From an uncultured Alphaproteobacteria bacterium (GTDB lineage: Bacteria > Pseudomonadota > Alphaproteobacteria > HIMB59), in assembly GCA_902588615.1 (NCBI GenBank), contig CACIPV010000004.1, forward strand, positions 1 to 64,000: a stretch of 64,000 nucleotides of DNA. The letters are read 5' to 3'. The stretch's first letter is position 1. Each line of letters starts with the position of its first letter. A model generated the notes under the pieces. The model was not told the origin of the DNA. It made no database searches and saw only the letters and a program-made list of their open reading frames with translations. Of the stretch, positions 26,791-36,068 are shown piece after piece. A program made the translations under genes and the position numbers.

Positions 26791-28326
26791 ATGAGTTCTG
26801 TCTCTTTAGATTCTAACAAACTAAAGTCATTGTTCGGAGCCTACTATGATCGAAGAATGGTTCGAATTCTTCTTTTAGGCATAATTAGTGGTTTTCCATG
26901 GGTGTTAATTGCTAGCGCACTTTCTCTGTGGTTAAAAGAAGAGGGCTTAAGTAGAAGCACTATTGGCTGGGCTGGACTAATTTTTGGAGTTTACGCTTTT
27001 AATTTTTTATGGGCACCTATAATTGATAGATTAAGGCTTCCGTTTTTAACTAATAAAATAGGTCATAGAAAATCTATTATTATGTTGATGCAAACAGTAA
27101 TTTTAGTTTGCCTTATTATATGGAGTGCATTAGAACCTACACAAAATTTAGCTTTAATTATCGGAGTTGGTTTAGCTATAGCTATATCTTCTGCAACTCA
27201 AGATATAACAATTGATGCTTTAAGGATTGAACAAATAAACAGGGACGAAACATCTAGTATGGCTGCAGGAGCAGCGATGGCAGTTGTTGGTTGGTGGACT
27301 GGTTTTAAACTTGGGGGTTTTATTTGTCTTGAGATAGCTGAGAGACTTGAAATAGCAGGAGTTGAACAATATTGGCAAGTTACATTTATTTTTTTAATGG
27401 CTATCATAGTATTGTGTAATGTGGGTCTGAATTTCATACCTGAGTCTAATACAGAGAGATTTAAAGATATAACAAATACAGATAACTCAAATTCAAATGT
27501 TAGTAGTGTCAGAAATGCGGGTTATTTGTTTACCTCTATAGGAGTTTTATGTTTTTTGATTGGAAAATTCTTTGAAAAAACTTGGTTTACAAATGGGGGA
27601 GTGACATTTGTTATTATAGGTGCTGCGTTTTATCTTTTTTCATTTTACATAAATAAATTTGGTGAAGACAATCCTGTCTCGCAAACATTCTATTATTTAA
27701 ACAATGTTGTCGCAAACCCACTAAATAGTTTTTTTAGCATTAATGGAGTAAAAATAGGCATCTACATTCTTGCTTTTGTATTTTTGTTTAAAATTGGTGA
27801 AGCTTTTTTAGGAAGAATGAGCTTGGTATTTTACAAGGAAATTGGCTTTTCAAAAAGTGACATAGCTATTTTTTCAAAAGCACTTGGATGGATTACAACA
27901 ATTGTATTTACACTTATTGGTGGAGCAATCGCTATGAGATCTGGGATATTTAGAACATTAATAATTGCGGGTATTGCGATGGCTGCTACTAATATTTTAT
28001 TTTCTGCACTTGCTTGGGTTGGGCCTTCAAAAACTCTTTTTGCTTTTGCTGTTATATTAGATGATTTAGCTGCAGCATTCGCAACTGTAGCATTTGTTGC
28101 ATTTATTTCACTTTTGGTAGATCGTAGCTTTACTGCTACACAGTATGCTTTATTGGCTTCAGTTGGAACAGCAGGAAGAACATTATTAGCGTCCTCATCT
28201 GGAGCCCTTGTCGACGGATTAGATGGGAATTGGGGATTGTTTTTTATAATTACAGCATTAATGGTTGTTCCTTCTTTAATATGTCTAATACTTATAAAAA
28301 ATAAAATTAACTTTAATAAGAATTAA
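26791..28326 (+). CDS. MFS transporter, AmpG-like (PAT family)
   Basis: A 511-residue polytopic protein of about 12-14 helices. The start (RILLLGIISGFPWVLIASAL) and the segments SATQDITIDALRIEQ, MAAGAAMAVVGWWTGFKLGG and GRMSLVFYKEIGFSKSDIAI match the AmpG/PAT family, whose known members import muropeptides or acetyl-CoA-like solutes. A central loop (about residues 225-330) carries two extra helices. The solute is unknown. It converges on the IalB-family gene with a 4-bp overlap. Confidence 0.8.
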   Translation: MSSVSLDSNKLKSLFGAYYDRRMVRILLLGIISGFPWVLIASALSLWLKEEGLSRSTIGWAGLIFGVYAFNFLWAPIIDRLRLPFLTNKIGHRKSIIMLMQTVILVCLIIWSALEPTQNLALIIGVGLAIAISSATQDITIDALRIEQINRDETSSMAAGAAMAVVGWWTGFKLGGFICLEIAERLEIAGVEQYWQVTFIFLMAIIVLCNVGLNFIPESNTERFKDITNTDNSNSNVSSVRNAGYLFTSIGVLCFLIGKFFEKTWFTNGGVTFVIIGAAFYLFSFYINKFGEDNPVSQTFYYLNNVVANPLNSFFSINGVKIGIYILAFVFLFKIGEAFLGRMSLVFYKEIGFSKSDIAIFSKALGWITTIVFTLIGGAIAMRSGIFRTLIIAGIAMAATNILFSALAWVGPSKTLFAFAVILDDLAAAFATVAFVAFISLLVDRSFTATQYALLASVGTAGRTLLASSSGALVDGLDGNWGLFFIITALMVVPSLICLILIKNKINFNKN

Positions 28327-28826
28327 TTTATTACACTAGAAAATAGTTTATTATAACCTGCTGTAAAACCGGATAATGAATATGTTATTGTAGCCTCTCT
28401 ATTATCTAGAAGTAAAGTTTTTACTATTAATTGGTTTCCCTCTTTAAAAAAATTAACAAAATTTTCACCAATTATTTCTGCGATAAAACAAGCGCTTTGA
28501 TTGCAATAGGCATAATTTAATTCTATGGGATCTTTCTGATCTATTTGTAATGAAACTGGGTTTTTAAGGTTTACAGCATGAGGAAAAGCTATTTGCATTT
28601 GAGTTAAATTATCAGGATTTATTGTAATTGATAAATAACTAACTACCTCTTCAGAATTAGGATCAAAAACTAATTCTCTTAAATCACAAATTTTTTGCCC
28701 TTGTTCTTCAACACATGTAAATTGCCAAGCTTCAAAATTCTCTTGTTCTAAAACATGATTATTTGAAAATAAAGTACCTATGAGTAGAAAATACATGAAT
28801 ATTGTTCTCATAAAAAAAGAATACAT
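28323..28826 (-). CDS. Invasion-associated locus B (IalB) family periplasmic protein
   Basis: A secreted 167-residue protein: a signal peptide (MRTIFMYFLLIGTLFSN, starting at the second Met), then the IalB pattern with paired cysteines, WQFTCVEEQGQKICDLRE and YAYCNQSACFIAEI. The family is common in alphaproteobacteria; its molecular function is not settled. The first Met at 28826 or the Met five codons later (28811) could be the start, the latter giving a cleaner signal peptide. It lies 4 bp downstream of the metallophosphoesterase gene. Confidence 0.75.
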   Translation of the reverse strand: MYSFFMRTIFMYFLLIGTLFSNNHVLEQENFEAWQFTCVEEQGQKICDLRELVFDPNSEEVVSYLSITINPDNLTQMQIAFPHAVNLKNPVSLQIDQKDPIELNYAYCNQSACFIAEIIGENFVNFFKEGNQLIVKTLLLDNREATITYSLSGFTAGYNKLFSSVIN

Positions 28827-28830
28827 AATG

Positions 28831-29526
28831 TTATTTATTATCCAATAACGAATTTTTTATTTCAATTTGAATTATTTCATTATGAGATCCTATTCTCATT
28901 TTTGGGCCCCAGGTAGCTGATCCAGAGCTTACATACAAATAGTTATTCTTTTTTTTGTAAAGACCATAATTTTGTGGAAATTGAAGCTTTACAACAAAGT
29001 TAAATGGAAAAATTTGCCCATTATGAGTGTGTCCAGATAGCATCAAATTAACATTATTAGATACTTTTTTCCAAATTGATGGCTTGTGAACAATCAAAAG
29101 GTTAAACAAACCCTGTCGGGAGAGTTTCTCAACATAGTCTATTTTTGATTTATTTGTAATATTATCGCAAAGACCAATAAGATTTAGTCCATGTAATTTT
29201 AATGACTCATTGTTTAGAGTTCTTATTCCAACAGTCTTTAAATCTTTTAGGTGCTTTTGGTAATTTTGAACATAATATTCATGGTTTCCTGTAACAAAAT
29301 ATATAGGTTTATTAATTTTTTTTATTTCATAAAGGTCTTTAATTTGAAAGGAACTACTATCAATTAAATCACCCCCTACAACCATGAAATTAAAGTCCAG
29401 AGAATTTATTTTTGATACCAACTTATTCAATGAAGAGGGATGATTCGATCCAATGTGCACATCACTTATAAATATAAATTTGATATTTTTATGAACAATA
29501 TTTGACTCTATAAAAATTTTCTTAAT
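28831..29526 (-). CDS. Calcineurin-like metallophosphoesterase (YkuE/LpxH-like) with probable ATT start
   Basis: Binuclear metallophosphoesterase; the substrate is unknown. The motifs are SDVHIGSNH (D-x-H), VGGDLID, TGNHEYY and a C-terminal LSGHTHNGQIFPF. The earliest ATG, GTG or TTG in frame is the GTG encoding the Val of SDVH (29460), which would delete the first metal-binding Asp. The frame is open upstream and the natural N-terminus IKKIFIESNIVHKNIKFIFI lies there. The best start is ATT at 29526, overlapping the upstream gene's TAA (ATTAA) 7 nt after AAAGAG. The TM-protein gene upstream is coupled to it. Confidence 0.8.
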   Translation of the reverse strand: MKKIFIESNIVHKNIKFIFISDVHIGSNHPSSLNKLVSKINSLDFNFMVVGGDLIDSSSFQIKDLYEIKKINKPIYFVTGNHEYYVQNYQKHLKDLKTVGIRTLNNESLKLHGLNLIGLCDNITNKSKIDYVEKLSRQGLFNLLIVHKPSIWKKVSNNVNLMLSGHTHNGQIFPFNFVVKLQFPQNYGLYKKKNNYLYVSSGSATWGPKMRIGSHNEIIQIEIKNSLLDNK

Positions 29527-29908
29527 TTTGAGACTCTTTGAGTTTAAATATCCATAAATGATTGCTGGTATTTGTATAGTGAAAAAAAAGAAATACTAAC
29601 TGAAAGTCAGTTGAAATTTTTAAATAACTAATTAGTATTAAAGGCAAAATAATAAAAAAAGATACTGCCCCTACTCCAAATCCCTCATAAACGAAAAACT
29701 TGATAATTTTATTAGTAGTTCTTGATCTAAAATAATATAAACAAATTCCAAAAACTATAGTAGTTCCTATTAGAGCTTCCAATAATGATGTTGAATTGCC
29801 CAACCAAGATAACAAAATATCAAATGGAAAAATAAAAATTAAGTATGAAACTAAAAATAAAATTATGAAAGAAATCAATGAATTAATTATTTTTTTAACT
29901 TTTATCAA
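29522..29908 (-). CDS. Small polytopic membrane protein, unrecognised
   Basis: A 128-residue very hydrophobic protein with about four membrane segments (residues near 8-28, 40-58, 72-94 and 99-115). No family signature was recognised; GtrA was considered but its motifs are absent. The start overlaps the end of the EamA permease gene by 14 bp and its stop overlaps the start of the metallophosphoesterase, so the three form a coupled unit. Confidence 0.65.
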   Translation of the reverse strand: MIKVKKIINSLISFIILFLVSYLIFIFPFDILLSWLGNSTSLLEALIGTTIVFGICLYYFRSRTTNKIIKFFVYEGFGVGAVSFFIILPLILISYLKISTDFQLVFLFFHYTNTSNHLWIFKLKESQN

Positions 29909-30755
29909 AATAAAAAAGTATTATTCCTGCTGATATGACTATTAAGATCCCTATATAGTTATATAATGTTGGTAGTTGTTTAAAAACAAACCAACCTAAA
30001 AGGACTCCAAAAATTATTTGAACATAGCTCGTTAAACCAAATACAGAAGCAGGAAGAGTTTGTGAACCATAAATTACTGCACTGATACCAAGACCTGCAA
30101 AAATACCACCAAGTAAAGAGAGCGATAAATCTTTAGATGTCATTAGCTCAAATTCAAAATTTGTAGAAAAAATAAATATTATAACACTAACCACCATACT
30201 AAAGAATGCTGCTGAATATGATGATGTTAAGTGATTATATTTTCTTGTGATTAGGTGGGTAATAGCGATACAAAAAGCACCCAAAAAAACATAAAAAACT
30301 CCAAGGAATGAAACTATGTTAGCACCAAATGGTTCCGCAGAGATCACTACACCCAAAAAGCCTATTAAAATAGCTAAAACCCTTGTTATATTAATATTAT
30401 CACTTAAAAAAAAATGAGACAAAACAAGTAACATTAAAGGAGATGTAAATAGAACCGGATAAACTACTGATAGAGGCAGCAATAGAACGCCTTTTAAAAC
30501 AAAAAGGAATCCAATTGTATGAACAATTCCTCTGATAATTTGGAAAGAGTAGTTTTGATTTTTATAAAAATGAAAGCCATGATTTTTACATATAAAAAAA
30601 AGTAAAGGTATCAGAGAAAATAATGCGTTTAAAAATAATAACTGTAAAACAGAATAGGTCTCTCCCAGAATTTTAATAACGGAGTCCATTGAAACTAAAA
30701 ATAAGAAACCTATAAAAGAGACTACTGAGGGAAAGAAAAATTTTTTATCTAACAT
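29895..30755 (-). CDS. EamA/DMT-family permease
   Basis: A 286-residue protein of about ten transmembrane helices arranged as two EamA repeats. The first has SVLQLLFLNALFSLIPLLFF, LPLSVVYPVLFTSPLMLLVLS (with the internal Pro) and LIGFLGVVISAEP; the second has SSYSAAFFSMVVSVIIFIFS and IQIIFGVLLGWFVFKQLP. DMT proteins export metabolites or amino acids; the substrate is unknown. It is the first gene of a unit with the small membrane protein and the metallophosphoesterase. Confidence 0.82.
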   Translation of the reverse strand: MLDKKFFFPSVVSFIGFLFLVSMDSVIKILGETYSVLQLLFLNALFSLIPLLFFICKNHGFHFYKNQNYSFQIIRGIVHTIGFLFVLKGVLLLPLSVVYPVLFTSPLMLLVLSHFFLSDNINITRVLAILIGFLGVVISAEPFGANIVSFLGVFYVFLGAFCIAITHLITRKYNHLTSSYSAAFFSMVVSVIIFIFSTNFEFELMTSKDLSLSLLGGIFAGLGISAVIYGSQTLPASVFGLTSYVQIIFGVLLGWFVFKQLPTLYNYIGILIVISAGIILFYFDKS

Positions 30756-30773
30756 TTTAAATAAGATAAAACC

Positions 30774-31163
30774 TTAATCTTTTTTCAACGAAACACACTT
30801 TAAATCGTAAGCCCATTCTTTGTTATACTCTTTGTAAGATATTGAAAAAACTAAATCTAAATTTTCTTTGATTGAAATTGATGAAATGTAATCATCTGTA
30901 TCATAATTAAATATTAAGCTTAAATTATCTCCTTCAAATAATTGATAATTTTTTTCATCAAAGCTACTAAAGATCATAACATTTTTATTTTTTTTATTTT
31001 CAATTAAGTCTAATTGTGTTCCAGAAACTTTTTGCTTACAATCAAAATATTTTAGTGCGTTTATACTTTTGTCACATATACAGGCAAGAGGGAATTTTTC
31101 TAAAATTTCAGTAAATGCTAAATTAGGAAGAATTAAAGAAAAAAAGATGGTAACATATTTCAT
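30774..31163 (-). CDS. Hypothetical exported protein
   Basis: A 129-residue protein with a likely signal peptide (MKYVTIFFSLILPNLAFTE) and a small beta-rich mature part with four cysteines (positions near 28, 30, 42 and 124). No family was recognised. It lies 18 bp upstream of the EamA permease gene on the same strand and is divergent from a tiny membrane ORF across 20 bp. Confidence 0.6.
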   Translation of the reverse strand: MKYVTIFFSLILPNLAFTEILEKFPLACICDKSINALKYFDCKQKVSGTQLDLIENKKNKNVMIFSSFDEKNYQLFEGDNLSLIFNYDTDDYISSISIKENLDLVFSISYKEYNKEWAYDLKCVSLKKD

Positions 31164-31183
31164 ATCATTTAAATGTATACATC

Positions 31184-31288
31184 ATGATAAATAAACAGTT
31201 AATCACAATTATTATCTTTTGTGGGATTGGTTTTGCGATGATAAGACTTTTATTAGACATTTTTTTTCCTGGTGGAATTTCTTTATGA
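31184..31288 (+). CDS. 34-residue single-helix membrane protein
   Basis: A short ORF starting MINKQLITIIIFCGIGFAMI, followed by RLLLDIFFPGG and two more residues. One hydrophobic helix spans residues 6-22. Its TGA overlaps the ATG of the next gene (ATGA at 31285-31288), a classic coupling, which supports it being real despite its length. Function unknown. Confidence 0.5.
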   Translation: MINKQLITIIIFCGIGFAMIRLLLDIFFPGGISL

Positions 31289-31512
31289 ATGAGTTTAACA
31301 GAAAAAAATTGTGGGGAAAAATTCAATCAACAGGTGACAAGCTTCAACCTCTTTTAAAACCGTCTCAATTTCATCCAAATGGGAGAAATGCATATGCGCA
31401 TATAGCTCTAAATATCAAAGAGAAATTTGGTGAGAGCTACAAAGATCTTTCTGATGACAAGTTTGATGAAATAACTTCATACATCGAACATTTGTTAAGA
31501 AATCCTAATTAA
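31285..31512 (+). CDS. Conserved-looking small soluble protein, unrecognised
   Basis: A 75-residue protein starting MNEFNRKKLWGKIQSTGDKL, continuing with PLLKPSQFHPNGRNAYAHIA and an acidic C-terminal helix. The ATG at 31285 is chosen because it overlaps the upstream stop and because the residues upstream in frame are Trp/Phe-rich and come from the small membrane ORF in another frame. No family was recognised. Confidence 0.6.
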   Translation: MNEFNRKKLWGKIQSTGDKLQPLLKPSQFHPNGRNAYAHIALNIKEKFGESYKDLSDDKFDEITSYIEHLLRNPN

Positions 31513-31559
31513 ATTTTCTTGATTTTTTTTTTATAAATAATAATTGTATTTTTAAATAT

Positions 31560-31958
31560 ATGCCTAGAACAAAAAGTTTAGCTACTCTCATTAATCATTA
31601 TGGAAATGAAAGAGAATTTAAACTCAAAGTAAATAAAATTTCTGATGTATATAAAATATTAAACAGAGAAATTTTTAATAATCGTTTAAAAAAGCCCTAT
31701 ATCCTCACAAGAAGAATGCATGGCGCGCTGGGATTATTTGAATTTAACCCTTATGCAACAAAACACTGCTATAGAATAACCCTTCATAATAAATTTAAAA
31801 ATTTTCAAGAATTTGTTGAAATACTTGGACATGAAATGGTTCATTATTATCAAAAATTAATCCTAAAACAAAATTCAGCAAAACATAATAAAGAATTTTA
31901 TAGCTTCAAAAAAAAATTTATAAAAATTGGACTGAATTTAAAAAGAGTTTATCGTTAA
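31560..31958 (+). CDS. SprT-like zinc metalloprotease-type protein
   Basis: A 132-residue protein with the HExxH zinc motif in EILGHEMVHYYQ, and a third possible ligand in SAKHNKEF, matching the SprT-like domain. The N-terminal half (DVYKILNREIFNNRLKKPYI and LGLFEFNP) also fits. The eukaryotic SprT protein SPRTN degrades DNA-protein crosslinks; bacterial members are poorly characterised. Its stop is directly adjacent to the convergent gpsA stop. Confidence 0.8.
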   Translation: MPRTKSLATLINHYGNEREFKLKVNKISDVYKILNREIFNNRLKKPYILTRRMHGALGLFEFNPYATKHCYRITLHNKFKNFQEFVEILGHEMVHYYQKLILKQNSAKHNKEFYSFKKKFIKIGLNLKRVYR

Positions 31959-32924
31959 TCACTCGTTTTTAAACTTTCTATTGAGTAATATCTTTATTTC
32001 TTTTTTCGATGGACTTCCATTAATGATTTTAATAATGGAATTTATAATTGGAAAATTGCTAATATTAATTTTTTTATTATTTTTTATATTAAGACAGCTA
32101 TTAATGCCTTCAATAGTCTTACGATTTAATGATTTATATTTCCTTTTTTTTTCAAAACGAAACCCAAAATTGTAATTCCTTGATTTGTTTGAGCTACATG
32201 AAAGTATTAAATCTCCTATTCCACCAAGACTGTAAATCATATTAGTATTTAGGTTTAAGCTATTTAACATACTTTTAATCTCAACAATGCATCTTGCTAT
32301 GTACGCAGCTCTTGCGTTTTGACCTAATGATGTTGCATCAATGACCCCTGCACCAATTGCATAAATATTTTTGAGGATACCTAAAAATTCAAGTGTCTTA
32401 TAACCCTCTGAATAATAAATTCTTATATTTGTATCTTTGAAGATATTACCAATATTTTTATTTACTTTATTACTTGATAAGCTTAAGGCGGTGGGTTTCC
32501 CATACAAAACCTCATTTGCAAAGCTAGGCCCTGATAAAAAATGGTAATTTTTAAAATTTAGTTTTTTTATTATAAGATTTGATATGAAATCACCATTCTT
32601 ACTGATTCCTTTTGAGCATATTATTAATTCATTAATTTTTTGATTTTTTAAATAATCGTCGCAAAAATTGTCAAATGCGGTAGCAGGCAAGACATAGAAA
32701 ATATAATGATATTCATTTGCATTAAAATTACCCGATGTTGATTTCAGTTTTCTTGATAATTTAAAATTTTTATAATATTTTTTATTAATTTTGTTTTTAT
32801 TTATTTGATTACATAATTTCTGATCTCTTGCCCAAAGATAAACATTATTATTTTTCTTTGAGAGTACATTAGCAATAGCTGTGCCCCAAGCACCTGCACC
32901 GACTACTAAGATTTTTTTATGCAT
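31959..32924 (-). CDS. gpsA: Glycerol-3-phosphate dehydrogenase [NAD(P)+]
   Basis: Makes sn-glycerol-3-phosphate from dihydroxyacetone phosphate for phospholipids. The 321-residue protein begins MHKKILVVGAGAWGTAIANV (Rossmann loop) and has LPATAFDNF, SKGI, FLSGPSFANEVLYGKPTALS, a catalytic-Lys segment in FLGILKNIYAIGAG and ARAAYIARCIVEI, GGIGDLILSCSS. It is slightly short at the C-terminus and is Lys/Asn-rich there. It is divergent from glpD across 174 bp, so synthesis and oxidation of glycerol-3-phosphate are neighbours. Confidence 0.94.
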   Translation of the reverse strand: MHKKILVVGAGAWGTAIANVLSKKNNNVYLWARDQKLCNQINKNKINKKYYKNFKLSRKLKSTSGNFNANEYHYIFYVLPATAFDNFCDDYLKNQKINELIICSKGISKNGDFISNLIIKKLNFKNYHFLSGPSFANEVLYGKPTALSLSSNKVNKNIGNIFKDTNIRIYYSEGYKTLEFLGILKNIYAIGAGVIDATSLGQNARAAYIARCIVEIKSMLNSLNLNTNMIYSLGGIGDLILSCSSNKSRNYNFGFRFEKKRKYKSLNRKTIEGINSCLNIKNNKKINISNFPIINSIIKIINGSPSKKEIKILLNRKFKNE

Positions 32925-33098
32925 TTTTATAAAAATTTAATATCATTATAGATAGACATTTTGATAGTATGTTTTGAATTAGAAAGAGCAATATTTTTAA
33001 TTAAGTCAATATTAAACTTATAAAAACTATTCAAAAAATAGAAAAAAAAATTTACTCATACTTTACATTTTTGATTTTTTGTATGAACTTCATTTGAA

Positions 33099-34532
33099 AT
33101 GTATGATGTTATAATAATTGGTGGTGGTATTAATGGTGTAGGTATAGCAAGAGATGCTGTAGGAAGAGGTTTAAATACTTGTCTAATCGAAAAAGGTGAT
33201 ATTGCCTCCGAAACATCTTCATGGTCAACAAAATTAATTCATGGGGGAATAAGATATTTAGAAAATTACGATTTTAGACTAGTAAGAGAGTCTCTTATAG
33301 AAAGAGATGTAATAAAAAGGATTGCCCCTCATATTACAAAACCTGTAAATTTTGTTTTACCTCATGTTCCAAGTTTAAGGCCAAGCTGGATTATAAAAAT
33401 AGGTTTATTTTTGTATGATAGATTGGGTGGCAAATCAACCTTTGAAAAGTCAAAATTTATATCTTTGAAAGACTATTTTAAGGAAAACCCAATAAAAGAG
33501 AATTTTAAAAGTGGTTATGTTTATTCTGATTTAATTGTAGATGACTCCCGACTAGTTCTACTCAATGCAGAAGATGCTATAAATAGAGGTGCAAAGTTTT
33601 ACACAAACACAAACATTACCAAAACGGTTAGAGGTGAAGATAATTGGTCAATTTTTTTGGATAATGGTGAAGTTTTAAAATCAAAAGCTGTTGTAAATGC
33701 AACAGGGCCTTTTACCATATCAGTCTTAAATAATATTTTTGGAATAAAATCAAAAAAAAAATTAAGACTTGTTCAAGGAAGTCATTTAGTGGTCAAAAAA
33801 ATATACGATGGCGATCAAGCGTATATACTTCAATTAAATGATAGGCGTATAATCTTTATGATACCATTTCAAAAAAAATATACTTTAATAGGTACCACTG
33901 ATCATGAGGTTGAAAATTTTGAAAATCCAAAAATTACATATGAAGAGAAAACTTATTTAATTAATTCAGTTAATTCTTTTATAAAAAAAGAGATTACAGA
34001 CAATGATATTATATGGACATATTCAGGTGTAAGGCCATTAATTGAAAACAATAGTAAGACATCTTCTAAGGTATCAAGAGATTATACTTTTGAAATTGAT
34101 GACAGAGATGGAGCCCCAATTATAACTGTTTTTGGAGGAAAACTTACAACCTATAGAAAACTCTCAGAGCAAGTTTTGAAAAAATTGAGCAAATACATAT
34201 TAGTTTCAAATAAAACGTGGACATCAAATGAAGTTTTACCAGGCGCGTCTGATACAATTGTCAATAATGAAGATATGCCTAAAAAAATATTTGAAAGGCT
34301 TATTGAAACATATGGAGCTAAAGTATCAAAACTAAAAGAATATTATAACGAATTTAACGCTGGTGGAGATCTGATTTTTGAGGATTTTTATGAATTTGAA
34401 GTGAAATATCTTATTAAAGAAGAGATGGCTCGAACTTCTGAAGATATTTTATTTAGGAGAACAAAACTTGGAATTAATTTTCCCAAAGAGGCGAAGGATA
34501 AATTAGAAATTATTTTAAAAAGACACCTTTAG
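33099..34532 (+). CDS. glpD: Aerobic glycerol-3-phosphate dehydrogenase
   Basis: FAD enzyme of the inner membrane that oxidises glycerol-3-phosphate and passes electrons to ubiquinone. The 477-residue protein shows the dinucleotide loop DVIIIGGGINGVGIARDA, GDIASETSSWSTKLIHGGIR, HVPSLRPSWIIKIGLFLYD, and TYSGVRPL with GGKLTTYRKLSE. The C-terminal cap is shorter than in E. coli. glpK follows after 18 bp, so together they give a glycerol utilisation unit. Confidence 0.94.
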   Translation: MYDVIIIGGGINGVGIARDAVGRGLNTCLIEKGDIASETSSWSTKLIHGGIRYLENYDFRLVRESLIERDVIKRIAPHITKPVNFVLPHVPSLRPSWIIKIGLFLYDRLGGKSTFEKSKFISLKDYFKENPIKENFKSGYVYSDLIVDDSRLVLLNAEDAINRGAKFYTNTNITKTVRGEDNWSIFLDNGEVLKSKAVVNATGPFTISVLNNIFGIKSKKKLRLVQGSHLVVKKIYDGDQAYILQLNDRRIIFMIPFQKKYTLIGTTDHEVENFENPKITYEEKTYLINSVNSFIKKEITDNDIIWTYSGVRPLIENNSKTSSKVSRDYTFEIDDRDGAPIITVFGGKLTTYRKLSEQVLKKLSKYILVSNKTWTSNEVLPGASDTIVNNEDMPKKIFERLIETYGAKVSKLKEYYNEFNAGGDLIFEDFYEFEVKYLIKEEMARTSEDILFRRTKLGINFPKEAKDKLEIILKRHL

Positions 34533-34550
34533 TTCTTATGATATTATAAA

Positions 34551-36044
34551 TTGGTGCAAAAATTTATTTTATCAATTGATCAAGGAACAACTTCTACACG
34601 TTCGATAATTTTTAATGGTAATTTTGAAATTGTTTCTAGTGATCAATTGGAATTTAAACAATACTTTCCAAAAGATGGATGTGTAGAACACGACCCTCAA
34701 GAGATATTTAATACTGTTTTACAAACAACACAAAATGCAATAAAAAAAGCAAAAGTTAATTCCAGCCAAATATTAGGTATTGGAATAACTAATCAAAGAG
34801 AAACTGTAGTCATTTGGGACAAACAAACAGGTAAGCCTATTTACAAAGCTATTGTTTGGCAAGATAGAAGAACAGTAAATTATTGCAAAGATTTAACTAG
34901 GAAAGGATTTGCAAAAAAAATACAAAAAATTACTGGTCTTGTAATTGATGCATATTTTTCAGCAACTAAAATAAAATGGATACTTGACAATATAGAGTCA
35001 TCAAAAAAATTGTTAAAAGAGGATAGACTTTTATTTGGGACAATTGATACTTGGCTTCTGTGGAAGTTAACAGAGGGAAGATCTTTTTTTACTGAGGCTA
35101 CGAATGCTTCAAGAACCATGTTATATGACATCAAAAAAAACTGTTGGTCAAAGGAATTACTAAAAATTTTTAATATCCCTTATAGAATTCTTCCCGAAGT
35201 AAAAGATAGTGCAGATGATTTTGGGTACACAACTCTTTTTGGAGATAAGATCAAAATAGGAGGTATGGCTGGTGACCAACAAGCAGCAACAATTGGACAG
35301 GCCTGTTTTAAACCTGGATCTATTAAGTCTACATATGGGACTGGTTGTTTTATGATCATGAATATTGGACAAAAACTTAAAATATCAAAAAATAATTTGC
35401 TTACGACCATTGCATATAAAATTAATAATAAGACCACTTATGCCTTAGAAGGTTCTATCTTCGTTGCTGGGGCTGCTGTTCAGTGGTTAAGAGACTCACT
35501 TAAAGTTATCAAAACAGCACAAGAGACAGAAATTTTTTATTCTAAGAGTGATCAAAGTCAAAAAATTTACTTTGTTCCCGCTTTTGTTGGTTTAGGGGCT
35601 CCTTATTGGGATGGGGAAGCCAGAGGTGCAATTTTTGGAATGACAAGAAATACTGGAATAGCAGAGTTTGTCAAAGCCGCTATAGATAGTGTTGCATACC
35701 AAACTAAAGACTTGGTCATTGCCATGCAGAAAGATAGTGGTGTTCCAATTAAACAACTTAAAGTCGATGGAGGAATGGTAGCAAATGAAGATTTCCTGCA
35801 ATTTTTGTCAAATATTTTAATTTTAAATTGTGACAGACCAAAAGTAACAGAAACAACTGCATTGGGAGCAGCCTATCTTGCTGGACTTTCTTCAGGATTT
35901 ATTAAAAATACTGAGGAAATTTCTAAAAAATGGCAAAGTGATAAAATATTTAAACCAAAACTTCACAAGAAAGAAGTTAAATATCTTTATGAAGGGTGGC
36001 TAAAAGCTGTAAAGAAAACAACAACAAAAAAGAATAGAAAATAA
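34551..36044 (+). CDS. glpK: Glycerol kinase
   Basis: Phosphorylates glycerol with ATP. The 497-residue FGGY kinase starts MVQKFILSIDQGTTSTRSI, with GITNQRETVVIWDKQTGKPI, AIVWQDRRT, GTIDTWLLWKLT, GMAGDQQAA, KSTYGTGCFMI and FVPAFVGLGAPYWD, all diagnostic. The start is TTG (34551) followed by GTG; no ATG is near. No GlpF facilitator is in the window. Confidence 0.95.
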   Translation: MVQKFILSIDQGTTSTRSIIFNGNFEIVSSDQLEFKQYFPKDGCVEHDPQEIFNTVLQTTQNAIKKAKVNSSQILGIGITNQRETVVIWDKQTGKPIYKAIVWQDRRTVNYCKDLTRKGFAKKIQKITGLVIDAYFSATKIKWILDNIESSKKLLKEDRLLFGTIDTWLLWKLTEGRSFFTEATNASRTMLYDIKKNCWSKELLKIFNIPYRILPEVKDSADDFGYTTLFGDKIKIGGMAGDQQAATIGQACFKPGSIKSTYGTGCFMIMNIGQKLKISKNNLLTTIAYKINNKTTYALEGSIFVAGAAVQWLRDSLKVIKTAQETEIFYSKSDQSQKIYFVPAFVGLGAPYWDGEARGAIFGMTRNTGIAEFVKAAIDSVAYQTKDLVIAMQKDSGVPIKQLKVDGGMVANEDFLQFLSNILILNCDRPKVTETTALGAAYLAGLSSGFIKNTEEISKKWQSDKIFKPKLHKKEVKYLYEGWLKAVKKTTTKKNRK

Positions 36045-36068
36045 AAAAATTTTTGATATTTATGTTAT

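Noticed and set aside
29522-29908. GtrA-family call for the small membrane protein
   Set aside because: It has four hydrophobic segments as GtrA does, but the GtrA sequence motifs are absent, so it is left as unrecognised.
34880-35801. Several minus-strand frames opposite glpK
   Set aside because: They overlap one another and the conserved glpK sequence; A+T-rich antisense frames of this length are expected by chance.
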